From an uncultured Peptococcaceae bacterium (GTDB lineage Bacteria; Bacillota; Peptococcia; Peptococcales; Peptococcaceae): a DNA stretch of 23,666 bases. Of this stretch, positions 15,225 to 23,463 are shown piece by piece. The stretch covers positions 1-23,666 of the forward strand of contig CALIQN010000091.1 of assembly GCA_938044045.1 (NCBI GenBank), in the 5' to 3' direction. The stretch's first letter is position 1. Every line of letters starts with the position of its first letter. A model generated the notes under the pieces. It was not told the DNA's origin. It did not search any database and saw only the letters and a list, made by a program, of their open reading frames with translations. The translations under genes and the position numbers were made by a program.

Positions 15225-16124
15225 CTAAGGAGCATATTTTTTTATCTCCTCGATATAAAGCTTACCTAACTCACTGAGTTCTTGATTGACATTTAAAATA
15301 TAGCCAATCTTCATATACTCATCCTCTTTCAAGGGAATAGCGATAATATTGTCACCATTGAGGTATTTTGGAAAAATACCACTTGCTATGGTATAAGCAT
15401 CCAAACCGAGAAGAAAATTGACAATTGCACCACGGTCATTGATACGGATTGCCTTATCCGTAGGAATATGACTAAAAAGTTCCTCTGCATAATAAACAGA
15501 TTCGTATTCATTCTGTGCAAAATTCAGTCTTGGATAAGCCTCCAAGTCTTTTAGCGAAAGTGATGCTTGCTTTGCTAGAGGATGATCTTTTCGTAAAAAG
15601 ACATGTGGTTTTGCTACAAATAGCTCTGTAAAAACCAATTGATAATCTTCTAAGACTCGCCTTAGGACTGTTTCGTTTTCCTTGGAAAGATAAATGATTC
15701 CTAGGTCACAGGTGCGATTTTTGACATCGTCTAAAATCTGATGGGTATTGGTCTCACTATAATAAAACTCATAACGCTCTTGCCCAAAACGTTTTAAAAA
15801 CTCCACAAAAGCATTTTCCGTAAAGCTATAGTGGTGTGTCGATACCCCAAACTTTACCTTATGTGGCAAGGCAGTCACATATCTATCTTCTAGCAGTTCC
15901 ATTTGCTGAATAACTTGTCTCGCATAGCCCAAAAATTCCAGACCATCTTTGGTCAAGGTGATCCCTGTGCGGCTGCGCAAAAAGATAGCAATACCTGTCT
16001 CTTTTTCAATCTCCTTGATGGCATTAGAAAGGCTTGGCTGAGAGATAAAAAGCTGTCTTGCCGCCTCTGTAATGGAACCCGTTTTTGCCACTGTTAAAAT
16101 ATAGCGTAATTGTTGAATCGTCAT
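15225..16124 (-). CDS. LysR-family transcriptional regulator
   Basis: A 299-residue LTTR. The N-terminal winged helix-turn-helix spans residues ~1-60 (MTIQQLRYILTVAKTGSITE then AARQLFISQPSLSNAIKEIE), and a linker helix follows. The C-terminal two-lobed effector domain spans ~90-299 (VKFGVSTHHYSF at its start). The ATG at 16122-16124 is chosen because GGAG lies about nine bases upstream; an in-frame TTG five codons earlier would sit on that site. It is upstream of the LysE-family exporter in the same orientation, separated by 92 bases, and probably controls it. The effector is unknown. Confidence 0.93.
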   Translation of the reverse strand: MTIQQLRYILTVAKTGSITEAARQLFISQPSLSNAIKEIEKETGIAIFLRSRTGITLTKDGLEFLGYARQVIQQMELLEDRYVTALPHKVKFGVSTHHYSFTENAFVEFLKRFGQERYEFYYSETNTHQILDDVKNRTCDLGIIYLSKENETVLRRVLEDYQLVFTELFVAKPHVFLRKDHPLAKQASLSLKDLEAYPRLNFAQNEYESVYYAEELFSHIPTDKAIRINDRGAIVNFLLGLDAYTIASGIFPKYLNGDNIIAIPLKEDEYMKIGYILNVNQELSELGKLYIEEIKKYAP

Positions 16125-16247
16125 CTTTATAGTCTCCAAATTTTATTGTTCTATTTGCTCAAATAATAAAAATTTAAGGCACTTTTATGATTTTGAGCCT
16201 ATCCTATCATATCACCAGCCCCAAAGACCTAAAAACACCAATCACAT

Positions 16248-16298
16248 AAAAAAGGCTTTTTATCAGGACAAGGCAAGCCCTGACAAAAAGCCTTTTTT
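16248..16298. terminator. Terminator between SUKH gene and lysR upstream region
   Basis: GGCTTTTT (16254-16261) and TCAGG (16263-16267) pair with CCTGA (16279-16283) and AAAAAGCC (16285-16292) around one mismatch. An A-run lies before and six T after. It directly follows the stop of the minus-strand SUKH gene and is bidirectional. Confidence 0.85.
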
Positions 16299-16314
16299 AT
16301 ACTTCACTTCCTAT

Positions 16315-16887
16315 TTAATCCCCATAATAGCCAACAAAACTCTTCCAAAAGCTCAAACTTTCTGGTGGCGCAAGCTCATCCATCAAGGTGACAAATGCTT
16401 TTGCCTCATTCTGCCAAAAAGCGACTTGCCCCGTTCCCATACCACGCACTAAGGCACAAAAATCAGAGGCAATTAAAATTTTTTCATCATAGTCCAGCTC
16501 ACTGCTCAAGGCATAAATCTGCCCTGATGTACATTCCAGTAAAAGGGTGTAAGGATCACCATTTGCAATAATGATTAAGCCTAGCTGATGAAGTGTTGGG
16601 TAGTCTTCATAGTTCAAGTTGCGATTAATGAGCCATCTCAGGCTTGCCTCATCGCCATAGCCAAATTGATAACTCAAAAAACCAATATTGCCCCAATTGT
16701 AGCTTAAAATAAGGTCAATAAAGGTTTGCTCTAGCCTCTCAAGTCCAAGACTAGACTTTAACACCTCAAGTGCCAAATAAGGAATGGCTTGCTTTTTCAG
16801 GAGGATACCCTCTGTGATTTCAGTATCTAGTCCCTCAGTCTCTTGTAAAATTGAAGCGATAAGCTCATCTATTGTTAAAATTTCCAT
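16315..16887 (-). CDS. SUKH (SMI1/KNR4) superfamily protein, probable immunity protein
   Basis: A 190-residue cytosolic protein. The central and C-terminal parts match the SUKH/SMI1-KNR4 fold: FGYGDEASLRWLINRNLNYE, then LGLIIIANGDPYTLLLECTSGQIYALSSE, then the ILIASDFCALVRGMG helix. The hydrophobic strand ending in a conserved Gly-Asp (NGDPY) is the usual landmark. Bacterial SUKH proteins are mostly immunity proteins that neutralise polymorphic or contact-dependent toxins; no toxin gene is in the window. The ATG at 16885-16887 is preferred because GAGG stands seven bases before it; an earlier ATG 11 codons upstream has no site. It follows the next minus-strand gene by 67 bases, likely in one transcript. 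Confidence 0.8.
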   Translation of the reverse strand: MEILTIDELIASILQETEGLDTEITEGILLKKQAIPYLALEVLKSSLGLERLEQTFIDLILSYNWGNIGFLSYQFGYGDEASLRWLINRNLNYEDYPTLHQLGLIIIANGDPYTLLLECTSGQIYALSSELDYDEKILIASDFCALVRGMGTGQVAFWQNEAKAFVTLMDELAPPESLSFWKSFVGYYGD

Positions 16888-16954
16888 GACTACCTCACCA
16901 AACTCTTTGAAAAATGGCACCTTTTTATCAGTTCAACTCATTATGACTGTACCC

Positions 16955-17632
16955 TTAAAAAATAAAGTCAGGATACTTGGCAATAAAGTCATCTTTTAAG
17001 GCTTGGAGACACTTTTTCTCCTCTAAATACGTCTTTAAGTCGATTATACCATCCTCTTTTTGTTCGGATAATGCCCTTTCTTCTGAACCAAGCTTCACCC
17101 ATTCTAAAATGGTTGCAAAGTCCAAAGTTTCATTTTTGCTTCGTAATTCTATCAAATCAAACACATCATTAACATCCAAATCAAACATTTTGCTTTCAAG
17201 CGTGATTGGTAAAAAGGCATTTTTGACCTTAGTATGACCAAATTCTTCTGCCAAGCTTTGCCAATCATGGGATGGTAATAACACAAAACCAAGGGTATCA
17301 CTTCCCAAGCTTTCTACAAACCATCTGATTTCATACTCCGGTTTGATACAATCATTGAAATACTTTATTGTCGTGTCCCTGTCCATCACTTCTTGATAAG
17401 GAATGTAGCAAACTTTGTCACCTTTTTTAAGAAGAATATCATCACCATAGGGCTGACCATTATCGAGCATTTGAACCTCTATTGGCTCTTTCATCAAATC
17501 ATTAAAATACCCAATAAGGTCACTATCATCTTCTCTCCAATCCACCCATACCACTGCACTGGACTCAAAAAAATCATCCACTGTCATTTGACCACTTAAA
17601 AAACTCTTTACGCTGTCAAAAATCTCACTCAT
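16955..17632 (-). CDS. Acidic soluble protein, possible immunity protein
   Basis: A 225-residue protein with no signal peptide or membrane segment and a strongly acidic composition. Visible stretches are DDFFESSAVVWVDWREDDSD near residues 20-40, a strand-rich centre (EIRWFVESLGSDTLGFVLLP) and a helical, charged C-terminus ending KYPDFIF. The ATG at 17630-17632 has AGGAGAG just ahead; a TTG six codons earlier overlaps that site and is rejected. It lies between hsdR and the SUKH gene on the same strand. Neighbourhood and composition suggest a second immunity-type protein, but the family is not recognised and a link to the restriction system cannot be excluded. Confidence 0.7.
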   Translation of the reverse strand: MSEIFDSVKSFLSGQMTVDDFFESSAVVWVDWREDDSDLIGYFNDLMKEPIEVQMLDNGQPYGDDILLKKGDKVCYIPYQEVMDRDTTIKYFNDCIKPEYEIRWFVESLGSDTLGFVLLPSHDWQSLAEEFGHTKVKNAFLPITLESKMFDLDVNDVFDLIELRSKNETLDFATILEWVKLGSEERALSEQKEDGIIDLKTYLEEKKCLQALKDDFIAKYPDFIF

Positions 17633-17693
17633 GTCATTCTCTCCTATCAAGGTCTATCGTAAGTTAGCTTATATCCTTAATCACCTTGCCATA

Positions 17694-20600
17694 CTATGCC
17701 ACGGCACCTGCATGGGCGTTGATGGCGTCGATGACTTGGACAATGTTTCTTAAGACTGGCATTTGGTATTCAAAGAGGGTCTGAATTGAGCCATAAGATT
17801 TGAATGGCTCTTGTGCCAGATTGGCCTTATCGAGATAGCCATTTTCTACAATGTAATCCACAATCAATTTGACAAAGGCGATTTGTTTACTATTTAAGCC
17901 TTCATCTGACAAAAAGTTAGAAAAGGCACGATTGGCTGCCGCTCTATCTAGGCCAATAATCTCACGTACCAGTCTTGGAATGGCTTTATCCTCATAATCA
18001 CGCTCATAATCAGATTTGCTCCCAAGCTTTTCCCACAAAAGCTCTTCCAAAGAAAGCAAATCTTCCTTGGTCAATTTTTCATTGTGGTATAGCTTGGCAA
18101 TAGCGGCTTCATCAAGGTGGGCTTTTAGATAATGCTCGACTTTTTCTTTATAAGAGCGTAAGTCATTCACCTGTAAATTGGCTGCACTGCCCTCTACTGT
18201 CGAAAGAATCTCATCATCAAAATTGACATAATACATCTTTCTTTCGTCTTTATCCAAAAAGCGCAACAAGTCTCGCAAAGCCAAGCGAACTTTTTCCAAT
18301 CCGGACAGGCTCACCTCAGTCCAAAACTCCGGCTCTTGTACCTTTTTGATGATATCAGACTGTGCCAAGACCTGTGGAATATTGGCAACGGCTTCAAGGG
18401 CATGTGCTGAAGCCATCACTTGGCGAATGTATATTGCAGATGGGTTAGCGCTCAATTGCCCTATTTGAATCTGAAACATCCACAAATCAAATCGGCGTGC
18501 CATCTCATCTTCCCTAGTTTCATCAAAAATCAAAGGGGAAAGTTTTTCTTGAATCGTTTGACTAGAGACCATGGTCAAAGCCTGCCAATTTTCTCTTTCC
18601 TTGTAGGTGTAAACTGTATCCAGTGCCATACGCACCCTAAAATCAAGCTCACTCAATTTCTCAATCCGACCATGCAACTCATCAACCAACTGTTTGCGAT
18701 AGCTTTGGGCAAATTTATCCTCTTGGTAGCCCAAGGCTTGTAACTCACGAATCAAATCCACTTTAATATTAAATAATCTCTGGCTAAGAGGTAAAATCAA
18801 GCGTCCTTGCCCCTCTTGAGGGTCAGCTCGAAAATACTCAAAGTTATCCCCATAATCGAATACTAAAAAGTTTTCTTTGTCTTGATTTGGCCCAAATAAA
18901 TCTTTGCAAAGCCGTGTCCCTCGTCCAATCATCTGCCAAAACTTGATCTTTGAGCGTACCTTTTTGAAAAAGACCAAATTCACCACTTCCGGCACATCAA
19001 TCCCTGTGTCCAACATATCGACAGAGATAGCAATCTGTGGCAACTTATCCTTTGTTTTAAAATCTTCTATCAAGGATTGATAGTACTTGATACTATAGTC
19101 AATCACCTGGGCATAGCCACTACCCTTCTGGGGATAACGTTCATTAAAAATCGTTCTGATGTACTCTGCATGACGATGATTTTTGGCAAAGATAATCGTC
19201 TTGCCTATCTCATCACCAGAGGCTGTCTGAATCCCCTTATTCATCAATTCATCTAAGACAATTTCGACGGTACTTTGGTTAAAAATACTGGAATTAAAGT
19301 TAGTCCCGTCAATATCCCTTTCCATACTGTCATCTTCAAACTGGCTGTCAAAATACTCTTTTTCAGCTTGGGACAAATCCTCATAATGCAAACCGTCTGT
19401 TGGTAACTTCAACTTGGTCTCAATCGAATGATAAGACACGAGATACTTGTCCTTGACAGCCTGATCTAAATCATAAGCATAGGTTGGTACCCCATTTTCC
19501 AGCTTAAAGAAATCATAGGTGTTTTTGTCCAAGTCCTGACGAGGGGTTGCTGTCAAGCCCACAATGCGTGCATCAAAATAGTCAAAAATCGCCTTGTACT
19601 TTTGATAAATTGAACGATGGGACTCATCAATAATAATCAAATCAAAATGCCCAACTGTGAAAGGACGTTGGCTAAGTTCTTCTTGCCCATTGATGGCACC
19701 GAGCATGGTCGGATAGGTTGAAAACACCATCCGACTAGACCTCGCACTTGCCTTATCCTCCAAAAAGTTGGAGACAGACATATCCGGCAATAATTTTCTA
19801 AAAGCGTCATAGGCTTGCTTGACCAAAGACGTCCTATCAGCTAAGAAAAGGATATTTTTGACCCAATTATGGCGTGATAAGATGTCCACCAAGGACACTG
19901 CTGTACGTGTTTTGCCTGAGCCTGTCGCCATGACCAAAAGTGCCTGTCTACGATTGGCTGAAAAAGCCTCACAAACACGTGCAATAGCTTCTTTTTGATA
20001 ATATCGGCTGGAAATTTCATCTTTGATCTTGCTTGAAATATCTTGTAGTGGTTTTTGCAAGTGGCGTCTATCCATCATCAGTTGCAATTCATCTTGAGAA
20101 TAAAACCCTGCCACCTGACGGCGACCACTATCATCAATGATATAATGCTTTAGTCCATTGGTAAAAAAACAAATCGGACGATAGCCAAAGACCTTTTCAA
20201 TCACATCGGCATATTGTTTGACCTGCACTTCTCCCACTTCCGGATTGATAGAAGCTTTTTTTGCCTCAACTACTGCCAGTATCTTTCCATTTTTGCCATA
20301 AAGGACATAATCGCAATAACCTTTGCCTGAAATATTTTCCAAACCTTGGACAGGAAACTCCACAAGGCAATTTTTGCCAAATGCCCAACCTGCCAAGCGC
20401 AAGTCAATATCAATAAAGAGTCGGCGTGTCTCTGCTTCTGATAAGTGGTCAACACTAAAAGTAACTTCTTGACGTTGGGCAGCTGTCTCACGTTTTTCTT
20501 GGTACACTTTTTGTACTTCCGGAGACTGGCTTGCCATTTGTTCATGAAAATCAGGGGTGACAGGTAGGCTTTCCTTTAAGGCTACAATGGCTTGCTCTGT

Positions 20601-21044
20601 TTCTCGGACTTTAATCGTCTTTGCCAGTGGCAACAAAGCTTCGTCAAAACTTCGCTCAACAAAATCATTGCCATAACAATAGTCGATAAAATTGGCAAAC
20701 TGATAGAGATGATGGAGGGCTAAAACAGCTTCTCTCTCCTTAATCTCGCCACCATGGGCAGCATGATTGCCCCAGCGAATTAATAAGACCAGCTGACTAT
20801 GTAACTCAGGATCAAGGATGTCTTTAAAAGCCTCATCCCAGACCAAAGAGGAAAGGGTCGCACGATAGGGTGCCTCCAAATAAGAATCATGACTATAAAC
20901 CCAATGGACAGCTTGTTCGAGTGCACGACGTGACATAAAAGCCGTCGCAACGGTTGAAGTTGCGAGCATATTTTCGGCATCAACACAGGCCTTTGAAAAT
21001 GACGCATAGGCCTCATTTTTTAGAAGAAAATCAAAATTTCCCAT
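17694..21044 (-). CDS. hsdR: Type I restriction endonuclease subunit R
   Basis: The motor and nuclease subunit of a type I R-M complex (R2M2S): it translocates DNA with ATP and cuts far from unmodified sites. The protein is 1116 residues. An N-terminal DUF4145-like helical domain covers ~5-115. The HSDR_N nuclease domain (~200-320) has D245 and VEAKK (E260, K262), the D...ExK signature. Helicase motif I is ATGSGKT (373-379), motif II is DESH (473-476), and motif III is LTATP (497-501). The C-terminal helicase lobe has the GRGTR motif, and the last ~300 residues form an EcoEI-type C-terminal domain. It is last in the hsd operon, nine bases after hsdS, with its ribosome binding site inside the end of hsdS. 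No frameshift is seen, so it looks intact. Confidence 0.97.
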   Translation of the reverse strand: MGNFDFLLKNEAYASFSKACVDAENMLATSTVATAFMSRRALEQAVHWVYSHDSYLEAPYRATLSSLVWDEAFKDILDPELHSQLVLLIRWGNHAAHGGEIKEREAVLALHHLYQFANFIDYCYGNDFVERSFDEALLPLAKTIKVRETEQAIVALKESLPVTPDFHEQMASQSPEVQKVYQEKRETAAQRQEVTFSVDHLSEAETRRLFIDIDLRLAGWAFGKNCLVEFPVQGLENISGKGYCDYVLYGKNGKILAVVEAKKASINPEVGEVQVKQYADVIEKVFGYRPICFFTNGLKHYIIDDSGRRQVAGFYSQDELQLMMDRRHLQKPLQDISSKIKDEISSRYYQKEAIARVCEAFSANRRQALLVMATGSGKTRTAVSLVDILSRHNWVKNILFLADRTSLVKQAYDAFRKLLPDMSVSNFLEDKASARSSRMVFSTYPTMLGAINGQEELSQRPFTVGHFDLIIIDESHRSIYQKYKAIFDYFDARIVGLTATPRQDLDKNTYDFFKLENGVPTYAYDLDQAVKDKYLVSYHSIETKLKLPTDGLHYEDLSQAEKEYFDSQFEDDSMERDIDGTNFNSSIFNQSTVEIVLDELMNKGIQTASGDEIGKTIIFAKNHRHAEYIRTIFNERYPQKGSGYAQVIDYSIKYYQSLIEDFKTKDKLPQIAISVDMLDTGIDVPEVVNLVFFKKVRSKIKFWQMIGRGTRLCKDLFGPNQDKENFLVFDYGDNFEYFRADPQEGQGRLILPLSQRLFNIKVDLIRELQALGYQEDKFAQSYRKQLVDELHGRIEKLSELDFRVRMALDTVYTYKERENWQALTMVSSQTIQEKLSPLIFDETREDEMARRFDLWMFQIQIGQLSANPSAIYIRQVMASAHALEAVANIPQVLAQSDIIKKVQEPEFWTEVSLSGLEKVRLALRDLLRFLDKDERKMYYVNFDDEILSTVEGSAANLQVNDLRSYKEKVEHYLKAHLDEAAIAKLYHNEKLTKEDLLSLEELLWEKLGSKSDYERDYEDKAIPRLVREIIGLDRAAANRAFSNFLSDEGLNSKQIAFVKLIVDYIVENGYLDKANLAQEPFKSYGSIQTLFEYQMPVLRNIVQVIDAINAHAGAVA

Positions 21045-21053
21045 TTTTCTTTC

Positions 21054-22187
21054 TCACTTTTCATAAAAAGATAGCTTTATTATACTGAATTTTAATAATT
21101 TTCTCCATAATTTTAGCACCATTTGACCAGCCAATTGTGATTTGTCGACCTCTGCCACAAAATCTGCAAATTGGTTTTGAAGAGTTAGAGGGGGGAGGAT
21201 AAAATCTAATTCTCCATATTGTTGAGCATTTATATTAGGTTGCGCAACAGCTTTTTGAGCCTTAAATATAAAATCATCATAATACTTTGTATTAGTAAAA
21301 TGGTAAACAAATGTTGAATTTACTTGTTTAAAATCAGGTACTAGTCTAATCAAATATCCTGCATAAATTGCTCTTCCATGCTTTTGCCTTGAATAGCAGA
21401 ATGTTTTACCAACTGTTGCCCCACTTCGAGCAAATAATATATCCCCATCATTTAGTAAATACTTTTCATCAAAGCTACTAGGTGATTTTGCATCTGATTT
21501 CAAATTTCCATTATCATCAATATCTGTGATACGAATATATCTTAAACCTGAAAATTCAACTGCAGATGCGCCAGAACCATAAGATAGTTTTTCTGTTGCT
21601 ATATCTTTTAAATGACATTTTTTCCAATTTTTTTCATTTAAAATAGGATCCCCAAACATCTCGTAAAATCGGGATTTCACGAGGTCAGATAACTTTGAAA
21701 GTTGTTGCAAACGAAGATTATATATATCTTTTATATTATTCAATTGGTTTGATATTACAAGTTGTTCACTTCTATGAGGTAATTCAAAAGAAATCTCATT
21801 AATTTTTGCCACTGATAAATGCTTTACTGTTACAAAAGGAGTCTTATCCTCAATTTCTTTCAAATACTTTGGAACAATCCACGAAATATAATCTTCTTCT
21901 ACTCTATTATCTCTAATAATCAACTTGCAAACTCGTTGATTGAGTAGTGCTTCTCCACCAGCCCACTTTTTTAAAATGAAGCTACCATCCATAGTAATTA
22001 ATAAATCACCATTGTGAACCAGATATTCTTCAGCGAAGTCACCTTCAAAATAAGTATCTGAAAATCCTCTTTCAACATCTCTAATACGGATTAGAGGTAA
22101 TCCTCTTTTTTCTGTATTAAACTGTGTTGACTTAAATGCATAACCTGATAAAATATCTGCTACTTCCCCCAATTTTACTTTTATCAT
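21054..22187 (-). CDS. hsdS: Type I restriction-modification specificity subunit S
   Basis: The DNA-recognition subunit, shared by the methylase (M2S) and the restriction complex. At 377 residues it has two target-recognition domains: the first ~1-150 (VKLGEVADILSGYAFKSTQF) with a central helical spacer (LSKLSDLVKSRFYEMFGDPI at ~163-182), the second ~185-345 (GLRYIRITDI; FARSGATVGKTFCYS). A last helix begins QFADFVAEVDKSQL. The final ~25 residues, rich in K, L and I, fit the expected coiled coil poorly. The ATG overlaps the hsdM stop by four bases (ATGA). The coding DNA looks markedly more A/T rich than hsdR and hsdM, which is common for hsdS recognition domains that are swapped between strains. 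Confidence 0.94.
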   Translation of the reverse strand: MIKVKLGEVADILSGYAFKSTQFNTEKRGLPLIRIRDVERGFSDTYFEGDFAEEYLVHNGDLLITMDGSFILKKWAGGEALLNQRVCKLIIRDNRVEEDYISWIVPKYLKEIEDKTPFVTVKHLSVAKINEISFELPHRSEQLVISNQLNNIKDIYNLRLQQLSKLSDLVKSRFYEMFGDPILNEKNWKKCHLKDIATEKLSYGSGASAVEFSGLRYIRITDIDDNGNLKSDAKSPSSFDEKYLLNDGDILFARSGATVGKTFCYSRQKHGRAIYAGYLIRLVPDFKQVNSTFVYHFTNTKYYDDFIFKAQKAVAQPNINAQQYGELDFILPPLTLQNQFADFVAEVDKSQLAGQMVLKLWRKLLKFSIIKLSFYEK

Positions 22188-23365
22188 TTTTCATCCTCAT
22201 TGAGTAAGCGCTCTAGCTCAACAAAGCTCGCTTGGATTTCTGTCTCTAGCGCTTTGATTTTTTCCAAAATCACTGCTGTTGGCTCGTACGCTACTTTTTC
22301 ATATTCTATTTCCTTGTACTTATTGATTGAAAGGTCGAAGTCATTGGCTTTAATCTCGTCAAAAGGCACAAAGAAGGATTGTTCTGTACGCTTACGATCA
22401 GCTTCTTCTGCCAAATGATGGAAACGATTGATAATATCAGGAATATCATTATCACCAATAGGCTGTCTTTTATCATCTAGGCTAAAGCCATCGGCCTTCA
22501 TATCATAAAACCACACCTTATCGGTACCACCATTGCCTGTTTTGGTAAACATCAAGATAGCTGTTGAAACCCCTGCATAAGGTTTAAAGACACCACTAGG
22601 CATCGAAATCACGGCATCTAGCTTGTGACGCTCAACAATTTCTTGACGGATGGTTTTATGAGCTTTTGAAGAGCCAAAAAGTACACCATCCGGGACAATG
22701 ACGGCTGCACGTCCACCTGCTTTTAAGGTACGCAAAAACAAGGCTAAAAAGAGTAATTCTGTTTTCTTGGTTTTGACCATCGCCAAAAGATCATTTGCCG
22801 TCGTATCATAATCCAATGACCCCTTAAAAGGTGGATTAGCCAAGACTAGGGTATACTTATCTGTTTCTTCATTGTCTTGAGAAAGGGAATCTCGGTAGGC
22901 AATCTGAGGATCTTCCACGCCATGGAGCATCATATTCATCGCCCCGAGGCGTAACATCGTGGTATCCATATCATTGCCATGAAACATCGTATGGTGAAAA
23001 TGTTTCATACTCTCCATATTGGTCTGCCACTCGTCTTTTTGACGGTTAAGATAGCGACTTGCAGAGACCAAAAAGCCAGCAGAGCCCGAGGTGCTATCAA
23101 GCTCGTTAAGGATTTTGACTGCCGTCTTATTGGATCTTCCTAAAGTTTCCATAATCTCTTCCACAGTGAAAATGATATATACTCTGTTTTCTTCATCGAG
23201 CCATTTATTCCTAAAAGACAAGCTTGTTCGCTCCAAAAGGCAAGAATATAAAATCTTTGCGTCCGAGGATAAGTTCTTAAACCTTTCATCAGTTACTATG
23301 ATTTTCGGTAGCATATAGTAGCTGAAACGGTCTCCGTCCCGATTATAAAAATAATCAAATTCCAC
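22184..23365 (-). CDS. hsdM: RepA_N / HsdM chimera (type I methylase with replaced N-terminus)
   Basis: A 393-residue fusion. Residues 1-90 are the N-terminal winged-helix domain of a RepA_N replication initiator: FDYFYNRDGDRFSYYMLPK, then LSSDAKILYSCLLERTSLS, then WLDEENRVYIIFTVEEIME. In RepA the frame would continue after KILNELDS. Here, from residue 91, it is HsdM from the SAM motif on: STSGSAGFLVSASRYL (replacing DPTSGSAGFL), then the catalytic LANPPF (175-180) and the normal HsdM C-terminus. About 170 residues of HsdM N-terminal helical domain, which helps contact HsdS and DNA, are missing (family length about 490-520). The junction is near 23096. The start is GTG with AGGAGG ten bases ahead, as in a RepA gene. 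The HsdM part overlaps hsdS by four bases. Methylase function is doubtful; a misassembly must be excluded. Confidence 0.88.
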   Translation of the reverse strand: MEFDYFYNRDGDRFSYYMLPKIIVTDERFKNLSSDAKILYSCLLERTSLSFRNKWLDEENRVYIIFTVEEIMETLGRSNKTAVKILNELDSTSGSAGFLVSASRYLNRQKDEWQTNMESMKHFHHTMFHGNDMDTTMLRLGAMNMMLHGVEDPQIAYRDSLSQDNEETDKYTLVLANPPFKGSLDYDTTANDLLAMVKTKKTELLFLALFLRTLKAGGRAAVIVPDGVLFGSSKAHKTIRQEIVERHKLDAVISMPSGVFKPYAGVSTAILMFTKTGNGGTDKVWFYDMKADGFSLDDKRQPIGDNDIPDIINRFHHLAEEADRKRTEQSFFVPFDEIKANDFDLSINKYKEIEYEKVAYEPTAVILEKIKALETEIQASFVELERLLNEDEK

Positions 23366-23406
23366 TTCTCACACCTCCTCTCTTTTTAATTTTTTGCATA
23401 AGAAAA

Positions 23407-23434
23407 GACGATAGATTTTTATTTTTCTATCGCC
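23407..23434 (-). terminator. Hairpin between the radical SAM gene and repA-hsdM
   Basis: GACGATAGA (23407-23415) pairs with TCTATCGCC (23426-23434) with one mismatch. On the minus strand it is followed by TTTTCTT. It probably ends the transcript of the edge gene, which would leave the chimera needing a promoter within about 50 bases; none is clear. Confidence 0.55.
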
Positions 23435-23463
23435 TCATAATCATAGATATTTAATTCCGTTAG

